From assembly GCF_000760595.1 (NCBI RefSeq), contig NZ_BBNM01000007.1, forward strand, positions 62,001 to 126,000: a DNA stretch of 64,000 bases, in the 5' to 3' direction. The position numbers and the translations under genes are program-made. Positions within the stretch are counted from its first letter, which is position 1, and each line of letters starts with the position of its first letter. Shown here in pieces: positions 55,695 to 64,000 of this stretch. This DNA comes from Acinetobacter soli (GTDB lineage: Bacteria > Pseudomonadota > Gammaproteobacteria > Pseudomonadales > Moraxellaceae). The notes under the pieces are model-generated. The model made no database searches. It worked only from the letters and a program-made list of their open reading frames with translations, and had not been told where the DNA came from.

Positions 55695-56663
55695 TTATTT
55701 AAATTCCGGATTGACCAGATAGGCTGGTGTCTGATCATCTAGTGCTGTCTGTAAATTTTTAAACGCAAGCTCTGCCATTTTATAGCGTGTTTGCGCAGTC
55801 GCCGAACCAATATGTGGTAATGTCACCACATTGTTTAGTTCAAACAACTCTGAAGATTGTAAAGGCTCTTTTTGATAGACATCCAAACCTGCTGCAAAAA
55901 TCTGTTGCTGCTTTAAGGTGTCAATCAGCGCAGCCTCATCAATCACCGAACCACGAGAAATATTCACCAGCACAGCATGAGACTGCATCTGAGCCAGCTC
56001 ATTTTTACCAATTAATGCTTCAGATTCCGTATTGAGATCTACTGCCACCACCACAAAATCAGACGATTGTAGCAGTGTATTTAAATCACAATACGTTGCA
56101 TTTAGTGGTTGGGCAAGCGCCAACTTTTCACGGCGGTTATGATAAAGAATATTCATATTAAAGCCGTACAGGCCACGGCGCGCAATAGCAGCGCCAATAT
56201 TACCCAGTCCAATAATACCCAGTGTTTTTCCGTAAATATCCTGACCAAACTGTGCTGGAGCAATAGTACGCTTCCATTCACCTGATTTGGTCCATCGATC
56301 TAAATGCGGCACCTGACGCGCTGCACTCATTAACAAGGTAAATGCCAGATCGGCTGTGGTTTCGGTCAATACATGTGGTGTATGTGCCAACCAGATCTGA
56401 CGTTGATTGAGATAATCCACATCATAGTTGTCATAACCGACACTTACCGTTGAGATAATTTTTAAGTGCTTGGCTGGCGCCAGATTTGATTCGTTGAGTA
56501 ATCGTCCCGCTCCAATCATGCCATGCGCGTCGACAACTTCTTCACGAATTTGAGTATTGATATCGCCCTGCTTAGGATCTAAAACCCAAACGTCATAGAG
56601 TTCTTGTAATTTTGCTAATATTTTTGAGTCGATCTGGCTAAATACCACTACCTTTTTTTTCAT
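55695..56663 (-). CDS. D-2-hydroxyacid dehydrogenase (GhrB-like)
   Basis: A 322-residue NAD(P)H-dependent dehydrogenase. The Rossmann motif is GLGNIGAAIARRG (about 152-164). Catalytic residues are Arg in VNISRGSVIDEAAL, Glu in YQKEPLQ and His in LPHIGSAT. VSVGYDNYDV is the substrate loop. The family includes glyoxylate/hydroxypyruvate reductase B and 2-ketogluconate reductase; the substrate cannot be set from sequence. It is 11 bp after the 213-residue gene on the same strand. Confidence 0.92.
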   Translation of the reverse strand: MKKKVVVFSQIDSKILAKLQELYDVWVLDPKQGDINTQIREEVVDAHGMIGAGRLLNESNLAPAKHLKIISTVSVGYDNYDVDYLNQRQIWLAHTPHVLTETTADLAFTLLMSAARQVPHLDRWTKSGEWKRTIAPAQFGQDIYGKTLGIIGLGNIGAAIARRGLYGFNMNILYHNRREKLALAQPLNATYCDLNTLLQSSDFVVVAVDLNTESEALIGKNELAQMQSHAVLVNISRGSVIDEAALIDTLKQQQIFAAGLDVYQKEPLQSSELFELNNVVTLPHIGSATAQTRYKMAELAFKNLQTALDDQTPAYLVNPEFK

Positions 56664-56673
56664 TTCTTTCCCT

Positions 56674-57315
56674 TTACGATGACTGCATTAATGTCCACAA
56701 ACGTTTTTTGAGTATCGGCTTTTCCAACATCTCACTTAAGCTGGCCAGATACATACAATCTGTATGTGTTAAAAACTTCAGCTTACCCAAGCATAACACT
56801 TTTTTATCGATTGCTATGGCATCTAAAAACCCTTGAACATAGGCCTGCACCCCACGTGAATCTCTAAAATCTAAACGCGGAAATGGCCAGCTCAGTTCAG
56901 CATATTCACCTGGCATAGCAGCTTGAATATTTGACCAAAGCTGACTTTCAGCCTCGGTTAATCCAGTTGCATCAATCACTAACACTTTGTCCTGAAAGCA
57001 ATATGCTTCAAGCTGAAACGCATCACATTCGACCAGTGCTTCAAGCTCGAGCAGTACTTTAGGCTGTTGAGGCACAGTATTTTGTGCTGTAATTTCAACA
57101 TGAACCGGTTGTTCCTGAACCGGCTCCAATACAGGTAAAGATTTTGTTTCAGGAATATTGACAGCAACATCTACATACTTAGGTACGGCCAGTTGTTGCT
57201 CGGGCATTTGATCACGCCATATGGACGCCGCTGTATTTTTTTGAGCAACGTGATGACGTGGTATCCATACATCCACACCCATTGCTGCTAAAATATTCCG
57301 CTGCTGACCGACCAT
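56674..57315 (-). CDS. Protein of unknown function (213 residues)
   Basis: Its N-terminal motif QQRNILAAMGVDVWIPR resembles small proteins encoded next to rimI in pseudomonads. The middle (about 45-95) is a Pro/Val/Gln-rich linker. The C-terminal half looks folded (ALVECDAFQLEAYCFQDKVL, then YAELSWPFPRLDFRDSRGVQ) and ends in a segment with two Cys (LCLGKLKFLTHTDCMYLASL). There is no signal peptide or membrane helix. Function is unknown. It is probably in one transcript with the dehydrogenase downstream. Confidence 0.75.
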   Translation of the reverse strand: MVGQQRNILAAMGVDVWIPRHHVAQKNTAASIWRDQMPEQQLAVPKYVDVAVNIPETKSLPVLEPVQEQPVHVEITAQNTVPQQPKVLLELEALVECDAFQLEAYCFQDKVLVIDATGLTEAESQLWSNIQAAMPGEYAELSWPFPRLDFRDSRGVQAYVQGFLDAIAIDKKVLCLGKLKFLTHTDCMYLASLSEMLEKPILKKRLWTLMQSS

Positions 57316-57408
57316 TCGCTTCTATCTATACATTCATTTCAACGCGCATTTTAACGTGTCTCGGCCCGCTTTGCAGCCTTTTCTCTTGCCTGTTTTGATA
57401 CATAGCAT

Positions 57409-59298
57409 TTAGATAATCATGAGGCTATTTTTCTTCTGCATTTCATCCACAATATTGGCAGACTCAAATCCAAAGCGCCAATACAATAACTCTAGAACAT
57501 CCATTTCATCTTGGGTAATAATACGATCATTCCAGAGACACATCTCAGCCACACCTAAAATACTCAGACGATCACGCAACAAAAGCCCTGCGATGTCATT
57601 TAAGATTTCTGCTAGGTCAATCGGCTCATCGGATATTTCGGAAAAGAGCTGCATATCCTCAAACGTTAAAATACTTTGCAAGATACGCTCGCGCACTTCA
57701 AGCTGATTAGGACTATTGATTTGCTGCACATGCAGTAAAGCATCGATCAAACGCACAATCTGCGGTTTGACATCTTCTAATGCAGAAGGCGTATGATTAG
57801 GCATCAGGTTCAATTCATACTTTACCCGCTCAAGCAACAACGCATCGAGCAATCCAATTTCACCATCCTCTTGAATAATTAGAGCCAAACGGGTCAGAAA
57901 CTGACGTGCAATACTCGCCGGCATATTACCAATGTTACGACATGCCTCATGAAAAATTTGCACATGCACACGACCATCTAAATGGAGCAGCGCATCTACA
58001 ATGGCCTGACTGACCGCAGCATCTTGCGGAATAAATTCGCGATACTGCCGGATCATTAAAATCGCCACCATAACCTCACGCGAGCCTGTTGCAGTTTGGA
58101 GTGCTCGCTGTAGTAGCTCAGGTCTTGGCATACCTTGACGAATTTCAGGATTTAACGGCTTGATGGCATCATTTAAAGAAAAGCTGATCGGCGATAGCCG
58201 CAGCAGCGGTAAAGGCTGTGGTGATGTCCAAGTAATGTGAAATTCATCATGTTCGTCTTCAAGTGGCATGAACAAACTAAACAGTGCTTGGTTACGTAGT
58301 TTTTTTAAATTCTCAAGTTGTGAATCTTGTAAAATTGAAGGATTAAGCCGATGGATACGATCTTCAATACTCGGGTGGATATTCATCCAGCTTTGTGGAC
58401 TGAGTGAATTGGCAAAACACATATGTGCAATGGCTTCAGAATACACACTATGAATTTGCGACCCTGCGTGGTGTACGTAAATTCGTAGTAGTGTTTGCAA
58501 ATTGGCGTGGCTATCCATCAATTGCAAGGTTTTCAGATCATTTCGAAAGGTACGGCGGCTCAGGGTGAGATATTTAATAAAACGAGTAATTAAAATCCCC
58601 ATACTGCCAGTGAGCCAAATGACGCCACCAATGGCCACCAAAATGGTTTCAAATCTATGTCGTTTATTTTTCTGATAGGGCTTAAAACCCAATTTGGCAA
58701 TTTTACTACCCCACTGGCTAAAAGTGGTTAGACCACTATAGAGAATTTTTAACTTGGTATTTTCAACAGCCTCACCGGAAAGAATTTGATTAAACTCATG
58801 CGCCAACAAACCATATAATTCAAGCTCGTCCAGATTTTGCAAGGCGCCCCAAGTTAATATAATGACAATATCTTTTGAATGAAAACCCGCAGTCAGGGCA
58901 TTTACCCCTACCTCATCGGGCAGTACATATAGTACAGGAGGTTCAAGAGCAAACTTTTTGGCCAGCTGATCGGAAATTTTTAAAGCGGAACTCTCTTCAG
59001 GCGTACTTTTAAGCAATACCAAGCGGCGCCCATTGAGCTGTTTGGCCAGTGAATGTCCGCCTTCACGAAACACATAAAACTCATAAGCGGCTGAGCCACC
59101 AATAATGAAAAACAGTAAAATGAGTAAATAAGGACTTAAAACATGCCAGACAATTGACTGGGTATAATCAAAAAAATGAACCGCAAGCCCAAGCGTAACA
59201 TTGAGAATAAAGATGGTTAGCAGCATGGCAAGAAAACACATACTGATCGACCACATGATATTTTTATTTTCTATCAGATAGTGACGAACTTCTCTCAA
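57409..59298 (-). CDS. Large membrane M48-like protein with degenerate zinc motif
   Basis: 629 residues from TTG 59298 (AAGG upstream), or 615 from ATG 59256. Two membrane helices (about 16-42 and 55-75) and an HtpX-like peptidase core (PPVLYVLPDEVGVNALTAGF) are followed by AHEFNQILSG at 166-175. The zinc motif reads HEFNQ (167-171), so the second His of HExxH is Gln. The HPSIEDRIHRL motif of M48 proteins is present. Two more hydrophobic segments lie at about 220-240. The C-terminal 270 residues are helical and unassigned. It may be inactive, or bind metal differently. Confidence 0.78.
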   Translation of the reverse strand: MREVRHYLIENKNIMWSISMCFLAMLLTIFILNVTLGLAVHFFDYTQSIVWHVLSPYLLILLFFIIGGSAAYEFYVFREGGHSLAKQLNGRRLVLLKSTPEESSALKISDQLAKKFALEPPVLYVLPDEVGVNALTAGFHSKDIVIILTWGALQNLDELELYGLLAHEFNQILSGEAVENTKLKILYSGLTTFSQWGSKIAKLGFKPYQKNKRHRFETILVAIGGVIWLTGSMGILITRFIKYLTLSRRTFRNDLKTLQLMDSHANLQTLLRIYVHHAGSQIHSVYSEAIAHMCFANSLSPQSWMNIHPSIEDRIHRLNPSILQDSQLENLKKLRNQALFSLFMPLEDEHDEFHITWTSPQPLPLLRLSPISFSLNDAIKPLNPEIRQGMPRPELLQRALQTATGSREVMVAILMIRQYREFIPQDAAVSQAIVDALLHLDGRVHVQIFHEACRNIGNMPASIARQFLTRLALIIQEDGEIGLLDALLLERVKYELNLMPNHTPSALEDVKPQIVRLIDALLHVQQINSPNQLEVRERILQSILTFEDMQLFSEISDEPIDLAEILNDIAGLLLRDRLSILGVAEMCLWNDRIITQDEMDVLELLYWRFGFESANIVDEMQKKNSLMII

Positions 59299-59341
59299 CT
59301 TGAAACAACCTTACTGCGCTTGTTTTGCCTCATCATAAAAT

Positions 59342-59368
59342 AAAAAAGCGGGAAAAACCCGCTTTTTT
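59342..59368 (-). terminator. purF terminator
   Basis: GCGGG (59348-59352), loop AAAAA, CCCGC (59358-59362), flanked by A and T runs. It lies 12 bases past the purF stop codon on the minus strand. Confidence 0.88.
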
Positions 59369-59379
59369 ATCAAGGAAAC

Positions 59380-60918
59380 TTAGTGCTCGTGAATTCCTGT
59401 TAAATCCACTGAAGCCGCATCGATATTCACATCAATATAGCCATCGGATTTCTTTTTCGCAGTGTCATTACGCTTTTGTTCAAGGTTTTCTAGATAAGTA
59501 TGGTCAATACCACCTGTCACATACACCCCATCAAATACCGAGCAATCAAACTCACGTAAATCTGGTACTTTTGTGGTACGTACTGCACTCTTAAGATCAT
59601 CTAAATCTTGGAAAATCAAACGATCGGCACCAATGATTTCTTGAATTTCTTCAACACTACGCTGAGAGGCAATCAGCTCAGTTTTTGCCGGCATGTCAAT
59701 ACCATAGACATTTGGATATTTGACCATAGGCGCAGCTGAAGCGAAATACACTTTTTTTGCACCTGAATCACGCGCCATCTGGATGATTTCATTACACGTG
59801 GTACCACGTACAATCGAGTCATCAACCAACAAGACGTTTTTGCCTTTAAACTCAAGCTCGACCGGGTTGAGTTTCTGACGTACTGATTTTTTACGCTGCT
59901 GTTGCCCCGGCATAATAAAGGTACGACCGATATAACGGTTTTTCATGAAACCTTCGCGGAACTTCACACCCAGCATATTGGCCAGTTCGAGCGCAGAAGT
60001 ACGGCTTGTATCTGGAATTGGAATGACCACATCAATTCCATGATCCTCACCCCATTCTTTTAGAATTTTGCTGGCAAGCTTCTCGCCCATTTTCAAACGC
60101 GCTTTATAAACCGAAATGCCATCGATAATCGCATCTGGACGCGCAAAATAGACGTATTCAAAAATACATGGACGATGCTGTGGATCAGCCGCGCACTGCT
60201 TGGTGAACATTTCGCCTTGATCGTTAATGAAAATCGCCTCACCTGGCTGAATATCACGTTCAATTTTAAAGCCAAGTGCTGTAATCGCAACAGATTCAGA
60301 CGCAATGATGTACTCAAGCCCTTTTTCTGTTTCACGCGAGCCATAAATCAGCGGACGGATACCGTTTGGATCACGAAAGCCCACCAGACCGTGTCCTGTG
60401 ATCATTGCAACAACGCCGTAGGCACCTTTACAGCGCTCATGAACACGGGAAACCGCATGAAAGACATCTTCTGCTGTTGGCGATAACTTGCCGCTTTTTT
60501 GCAATTCGTGCGCAAAAACATTCAGTAATACTTCAGAATCAGAATCGGTGTTCATATGACGCAAGTCTGTTTTAAACAAATCGTCATGAATATCCGCAGC
60601 ATTGGTCAGGTTACCATTGTGTGCCAGCGTGATTCCGTAAGGTGAGTTCACATAAAATGGCTGTGCTTCTGCACTACTTGAAGAACCAGCTGTTGGGTAA
60701 CGTACATGCCCGATGCCATAGTTCCCGATCAGTGCACGCATGTGACGGGTATGAAAAACGTCACGCACCATACCGTTGTCTTTACGCAAAAATAAACGAC
60801 CATCATGACAAGTCACTATCCCAGCTGCATCTTGTCCCCGATGTTGCAACATCGTTAATGCATCAAACAACATTTGGTTAACTGGCGATTTACCGGCTAT
60901 ACCAACTACTCCACACAT
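59380..60918 (-). CDS. purF: Amidophosphoribosyltransferase
   Basis: PurF makes 5-phosphoribosylamine from PRPP and glutamine, the first step of purine synthesis. The 512 residues include the glutaminase domain starting MCGVVGIAG with catalytic Cys 2, RYPTAGSSS, and the phosphoribosyltransferase motif [34 protein letters not shown] lines the active site. The cvpA-purF order, 24 bp apart, is conserved in proteobacteria. PurR-type control is not visible here. Confidence 0.98.
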   Translation of the reverse strand: MCGVVGIAGKSPVNQMLFDALTMLQHRGQDAAGIVTCHDGRLFLRKDNGMVRDVFHTRHMRALIGNYGIGHVRYPTAGSSSSAEAQPFYVNSPYGITLAHNGNLTNAADIHDDLFKTDLRHMNTDSDSEVLLNVFAHELQKSGKLSPTAEDVFHAVSRVHERCKGAYGVVAMITGHGLVGFRDPNGIRPLIYGSRETEKGLEYIIASESVAITALGFKIERDIQPGEAIFINDQGEMFTKQCAADPQHRPCIFEYVYFARPDAIIDGISVYKARLKMGEKLASKILKEWGEDHGIDVVIPIPDTSRTSALELANMLGVKFREGFMKNRYIGRTFIMPGQQQRKKSVRQKLNPVELEFKGKNVLLVDDSIVRGTTCNEIIQMARDSGAKKVYFASAAPMVKYPNVYGIDMPAKTELIASQRSVEEIQEIIGADRLIFQDLDDLKSAVRTTKVPDLREFDCSVFDGVYVTGGIDHTYLENLEQKRNDTAKKKSDGYIDVNIDAASVDLTGIHEH

Positions 60919-60942
60919 AGCAACCTCGCAGACAAGCTAGGA

Positions 60943-61533
60943 TTAATAAAAAGGATTTTTCGTTGAATGGTCAGAATGGTCTTTATCGACTCGATCTAGT
61001 TCTGCCACTTCATTTGAAGGTCGATGAAATAAACGACCTTCCGATGTCACTTCACGTATCGCTTCATTGGCTACATCTTTCGACAGCTCTGTTGCCAAAG
61101 GCACATACGGCAATAAGGTTTGAATGACTTTAGACTGTTTCCAATGTGGAGAGGTTTCGACCCACGGACCTACACCTTGCATGGTAATCAAAACGATCAT
61201 GAGGCCTTTTAACGTACCAAAAGCACCGCCTGCCATCCGGTTGATCGGTCCCAATTTCATGCTCTTGAGTAATGTATCCAGTAGTGCAGTGACTAGCCAG
61301 GTCAAAACAATAATAACCAGCACAATGAAAGCGAACGCCGCGATTTTCTGAACCACGGGGTCATGGCTTAACATCATCATGCTCGGTGCAAGGAGATTGG
61401 CATATTTTGCCGCGACAATCAGCGCAAATATCCAGCCAATCAAGTTCGCAAAGGCTTTAATAAATCCTTGTCGCAAACCGTTAAGCCCTCCAATGAGCAG
61501 AAATATCAGAATGATGATATCAAGCGTATTCAT
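60943..61533 (-). CDS. cvpA: Colicin V production family protein CvpA
   Basis: A 196-residue inner-membrane protein with four helices (TLDIIILIFLLIGGLNGLRQ, then AFANLIGWIFALIVAAKYAN, and two more). The family is linked to colicin V export in Escherichia coli and to envelope homeostasis, but its mechanism is unknown. MAGGAFGTLKGLMIVLI is the conserved fourth segment. The tail is hydrophilic (ELDRVDKDHSDHS). It starts three bases after pyrD and leads into purF. Confidence 0.93.
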   Translation of the reverse strand: MNTLDIIILIFLLIGGLNGLRQGFIKAFANLIGWIFALIVAAKYANLLAPSMMMLSHDPVVQKIAAFAFIVLVIIVLTWLVTALLDTLLKSMKLGPINRMAGGAFGTLKGLMIVLITMQGVGPWVETSPHWKQSKVIQTLLPYVPLATELSKDVANEAIREVTSEGRLFHRPSNEVAELDRVDKDHSDHSTKNPFY

Positions 61534-61536
61534 CGT

Positions 61537-62541
61537 TTAAGTTAAGGCACTCACACATTGTTTAACTAATTCAGGTCCTGTATAGATGAGGCCGCTATAG
61601 ATTTGTACAAGGGTGGCACCTGCTTCTTTTTTTGCTACAGCATGTTCACCTTGCGTAATTCCACCCACACCAATCAAAGGAATCTGTCCATTGAGCACCT
61701 CTGCAAATTGACGCAGACAAGCAGTACTCTTTTCAAAAACAGGTGCACCCGATAGACCACCCGCTTCATTTCCAAATGCAAGATTTTCAACGCCATCACG
61801 TGATAATGTGGTATTCGTGACAATCAGACCGTCAATTTTAAAGGTGATTAATTGTGCGGCTATAAAGTCGATATCTTCACGGCTTAAATCTGGCGCGACC
61901 TTAAGTACCAATGGCACATAATGATGATACTGCTCTGCAAGCTCAAGCTGACGTTGTTTTAATGTATCTAACAGTTCAGTCAGTGCATCGCCACTTTGCA
62001 GACTACGTAAATTTTTGGTGTTTGGAGAAGAAATATTGACTGTAATGTAGGACGCGTAATTATAAACTTTTTCTAAACAAATCAAATAGTCATCGACTGC
62101 ATTTTCAACAGGTGTATCGGCATTTTTTCCGATATTAATCCCTAAAATGCCTTTGAATTTTGAAGCCTTCACATTTTCGACGAGCTGATCGACACCGTCA
62201 TTATTGAAACCCATGCGATTGATAATGGCTTTGGCTTCAGGAATACGAAACAAGCGCGGCTGCGGATTACCTGCTTGCGGGCGAGGCGTGATCGTCCCGA
62301 TTTCGATAAATCCAAACCCAAGTGCCGCAAGCGCATCAATATAAGCACCATTTTTATCGAGCCCGGCAGCTAAGCCCACTGGATTTGGGAACTCAATCCC
62401 CATGCAGGTGACTGGTTTTGCGTCAATTTTCTGACGAATGAATCCCATTTTATGGGCAGACTTTAAAAGCGATAGCGTTAAGTCATGTGCACGCTCGGGT
62501 GCCATAGAAAACAACAAAGGGCGAGCAAGCGAATATAACAT
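61537..62541 (-). CDS. pyrD: Dihydroorotate dehydrogenase (quinone), class 2
   Basis: PyrD oxidises dihydroorotate to orotate with FMN and passes electrons to ubiquinone at the inner membrane. The 334 residues have the N-terminal helical membrane-contact region ([18 protein letters not shown]) that marks class 2. [14 protein letters not shown], the catalytic Ser region [12 protein letters not shown], and FMN motifs GLIVTNTT and LIGVGGI follow. It lies upstream of cvpA-purF, so one unit combines pyrimidine and purine genes. Confidence 0.97.
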   Translation of the reverse strand: MLYSLARPLLFSMAPERAHDLTLSLLKSAHKMGFIRQKIDAKPVTCMGIEFPNPVGLAAGLDKNGAYIDALAALGFGFIEIGTITPRPQAGNPQPRLFRIPEAKAIINRMGFNNDGVDQLVENVKASKFKGILGINIGKNADTPVENAVDDYLICLEKVYNYASYITVNISSPNTKNLRSLQSGDALTELLDTLKQRQLELAEQYHHYVPLVLKVAPDLSREDIDFIAAQLITFKIDGLIVTNTTLSRDGVENLAFGNEAGGLSGAPVFEKSTACLRQFAEVLNGQIPLIGVGGITQGEHAVAKKEAGATLVQIYSGLIYTGPELVKQCVSALT

Positions 62542-62633
62542 AAGCAGTCAAAGTCTATAGCTTTTTGAGGTGCGTCTATTATAGGCACAGGCGCCACAAA
62601 ACGCTATGCTTGCAGGGGCTTTATTTTAGCAGG

Positions 62634-63113
62634 TTAATGCACTGTCGCCGTTAATTTAATCTGATTATTTACGGAAACTAACTCCATCTTTTCAATACTT
62701 AAGCCCGTTTGAGTTAACTGCATTAAAAAATTCGCCAATACTGCATAACTTTGATGTTGCGCAACGATTTGTAACGTTTCCCCTACTTGCTGTGCCGAAA
62801 CACTCACCCCCTGCTGCTGAGAAACGCGTTGCACTTTTTCCGTAAGACTCAATTGCGTATCGGTCGAGGGTTTAAGTGATGCTGCATTGGTCTGCATCCA
62901 GACCATTTGGTCTTTGAGCACATTCAAACGTTGCTGTTGTCCATCTGCAAGGTGATGCATCATCCAGAGTGACCAACCAATCGCAACAATTGCAACAAAA
63001 AGGCTGGTGAAGATCACCAGATAGCGTTCTCGCACCGACATTCGTTCGAGTGCCTGCTGTACGGTTTCCATTTTTTGCTCAAAAGCACTTTGCAACTGAT
63101 TCATGATTTTCAT
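62634..63113 (-). CDS. gspM: Type II secretion system protein GspM
   Basis: GspM is the small bitopic inner-membrane protein of the type II secretion platform, partner of GspL. The 159 residues show a cytoplasmic N-terminus (QSAFEQKMETVQQALERMSV), a membrane helix at about 30-50 (LVIFTSLFVAIVAIGWSLWM), a coiled stretch, and a C-terminal ferredoxin-like domain. The ATG shares its last base region with the gspL stop codon (one-base overlap), so the two are coupled. ATG 63104 is an alternative. Confidence 0.93.
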   Translation of the reverse strand: MKIMNQLQSAFEQKMETVQQALERMSVRERYLVIFTSLFVAIVAIGWSLWMMHHLADGQQQRLNVLKDQMVWMQTNAASLKPSTDTQLSLTEKVQRVSQQQGVSVSAQQVGETLQIVAQHQSYAVLANFLMQLTQTGLSIEKMELVSVNNQIKLTATVH

Positions 63114-64000
63114 TATTGTATTTTTACCATTCCCAATGAGCCCGCACCATTGGCCTGTACTTGCCCTAACTCTGCCTTGAAACCTTGCTGATTAAGCTGC
63201 TTGGTCAGATTTTGTAAATCATCTGACGAATTTGCCTTAAGCTGCATCGTCAACACATTGGCCTCATAATTCACTTGTTGAGCAGAAATCTGGCGTTGCA
63301 TCAGAATCGGGCCAACCCGACTTAACAAGTTTAATGCATTGGTATCGCCAGCCTGATTCAGGCGAAGCTGACTTTCAAATAAACTTTTTATATTTTGCTC
63401 AGTGATTCGGCCATTATCGCCAAACCATTCTTTGTACTGGGCAATTGACTGCTCTGCGGTTTGGTTCGCCACTTTTTTAAGTTGTACCCAACGAAGCAAA
63501 TCATAACTAAACTGCACCAATATTACCGCCGCCAATATTACTGCACATACTTTCCAGTATGACGAGACTGTGACGGTACTTTTTGGTTTAGGCAGCACAT
63601 TCAGCGGATGCTGTTTGGCTTTTAAAACTGGCTGAAACTGATATTCAAATACTTCATGCTCAGCTTCAGGAGTCGAGGTAAGAAGTGCATCAAACTGTGC
63701 TTCGCTCAGATTGGCATACTTATAGTGTGCAACCAAAGGTGTCAAGCTTACAAATAACCCCACATCTTCAATACTTGCGCCAGCAAATTCATGCGTTCTG
63801 GCTAATGTATGCTGATGTACGTTTGCAAGTATGATTTGATCGGGCTGAGGTACAGGTAACAATAAAAAGTCTGGTAAAAGTGCAATCAGCTTTATAGGCA
63901 ACAAACTTAAAGATTGCTGCCAAAGTTGCAATGATGATAAAGCAACCCCCATGACAGTGAGCGAATCTGGTGCCTTGAAATGATGCACAATCTGCATTTG
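63113..64000 (-). CDS. gspL: Type II secretion system protein GspL (N-terminal part beyond the window)
   Basis: The visible 295 codons are the C-terminal part of GspL, which links the GspE ATPase to the inner-membrane platform. They include part of the actin-like cytoplasmic domain, a membrane helix (VCAVILAAVILVQFSYDLL), and the periplasmic ferredoxin-like domain (ISAQQVNYEANVLTMQLKAN). The family is about 380-400 residues, so roughly 90 residues are missing. The frame is still open at base 64000, so the in-frame ATG at 63997 is probably internal rather than the start. Confidence 0.92.
   Translation of the reverse strand, partial: QMQIVHHFKAPDSLTVMGVALSSLQLWQQSLSLLPIKLIALLPDFLLLPVPQPDQIILANVHQHTLARTHEFAGASIEDVGLFVSLTPLVAHYKYANLSEAQFDALLTSTPEAEHEVFEYQFQPVLKAKQHPLNVLPKPKSTVTVSSYWKVCAVILAAVILVQFSYDLLRWVQLKKVANQTAEQSIAQYKEWFGDNGRITEQNIKSLFESQLRLNQAGDTNALNLLSRVGPILMQRQISAQQVNYEANVLTMQLKANSSDDLQNLTKQLNQQGFKAELGQVQANGAGSLGMVKIQ

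Overview
The window looks like core chromosome of an Acinetobacter species (gammaproteobacterium, Moraxellaceae). The evidence is AT-rich sequence (about 40% G+C by eye), a recA with no nearby lexA or LexA box, the Pseudomonas-type order pyrH-frr-uppS-cdsA-dxr-rseP-bamA-skp-lpxD-fabZ-lpxA, rpsU-yqeY without dnaG/rpoD, an isolated gspL-gspM pair, and RpiA, SodB and RecA sequences typical of the genus. I see no phage, insertion sequence, integron or CRISPR array. Almost everything is housekeeping.

Layout. 1-2.6 kb: the end of a membrane protein gene, hslR, recA, recX and the 4.5S SRP RNA gene (minus strand). 2.9-14.7 kb: cpoB converges on a long minus-strand envelope operon that makes undecaprenyl-PP, CDP-diacylglycerol, MEP-pathway isoprenoids, the BamA barrel assembler, the Skp chaperone and the first steps of lipid A. 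pyrH and frr lead this operon. 14.8-19.1 kb: rimO, divergent from ntrB-ntrC, which has a good sigma-54-like promoter. 19.2-25.9 kb: a TetR regulator, argF, then minus-strand argC, a DUF6776-like protein, clpS, clpA and ynfA. 26-35.4 kb: a YgjP-like metalloprotein, rpiA, ilvA, the KtrAB-type K+ uptake pair, outer-membrane phospholipase A and a large M16C protease. 35.7-40.7 kb: a PfkB kinase, a Rieske protein, a YqiJ-like membrane protein, a DegS-type protease, a Nif3-family protein and Fe superoxide dismutase.

40.8-47.1 kb is rich in tRNA genes. There are three tRNA-Asn(GTT) copies, two in tandem and one 3 kb away, flanking yitT-lrp-aroP. They are followed by a DUF2726 gene, a small membrane protein, a dicarboxylate/amino-acid symporter and a Leu-Trp-Leu tRNA cluster. 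47.1-53.7 kb: a patatin-like phospholipase paired with an atypical protein kinase, a DUF815 ATPase, an unrecognised 380-residue protein, tsaD, rpsU and yqeY. 53.7-64 kb: a small secreted protein, a BepA-like M48 protease with TPRs, a 2-hydroxyacid dehydrogenase, an unrecognised 213-residue protein, a large membrane M48-like protein with a degenerate zinc motif, purF, cvpA, pyrD, gspM and the C-terminal part of gspL, cut by the window edge.

The features that deserve a second look are small: the ntrBC sigma-54 promoter, nested inverted repeats in the recA leader, a perfect 14-bp hairpin between argC and its downstream gene, several operator-like palindromes, the kinase/patatin pair, the HEFNQ pseudo-protease and the repeated tRNA genes flanking an amino-acid transport cassette. 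I found no convincing new multi-gene system.
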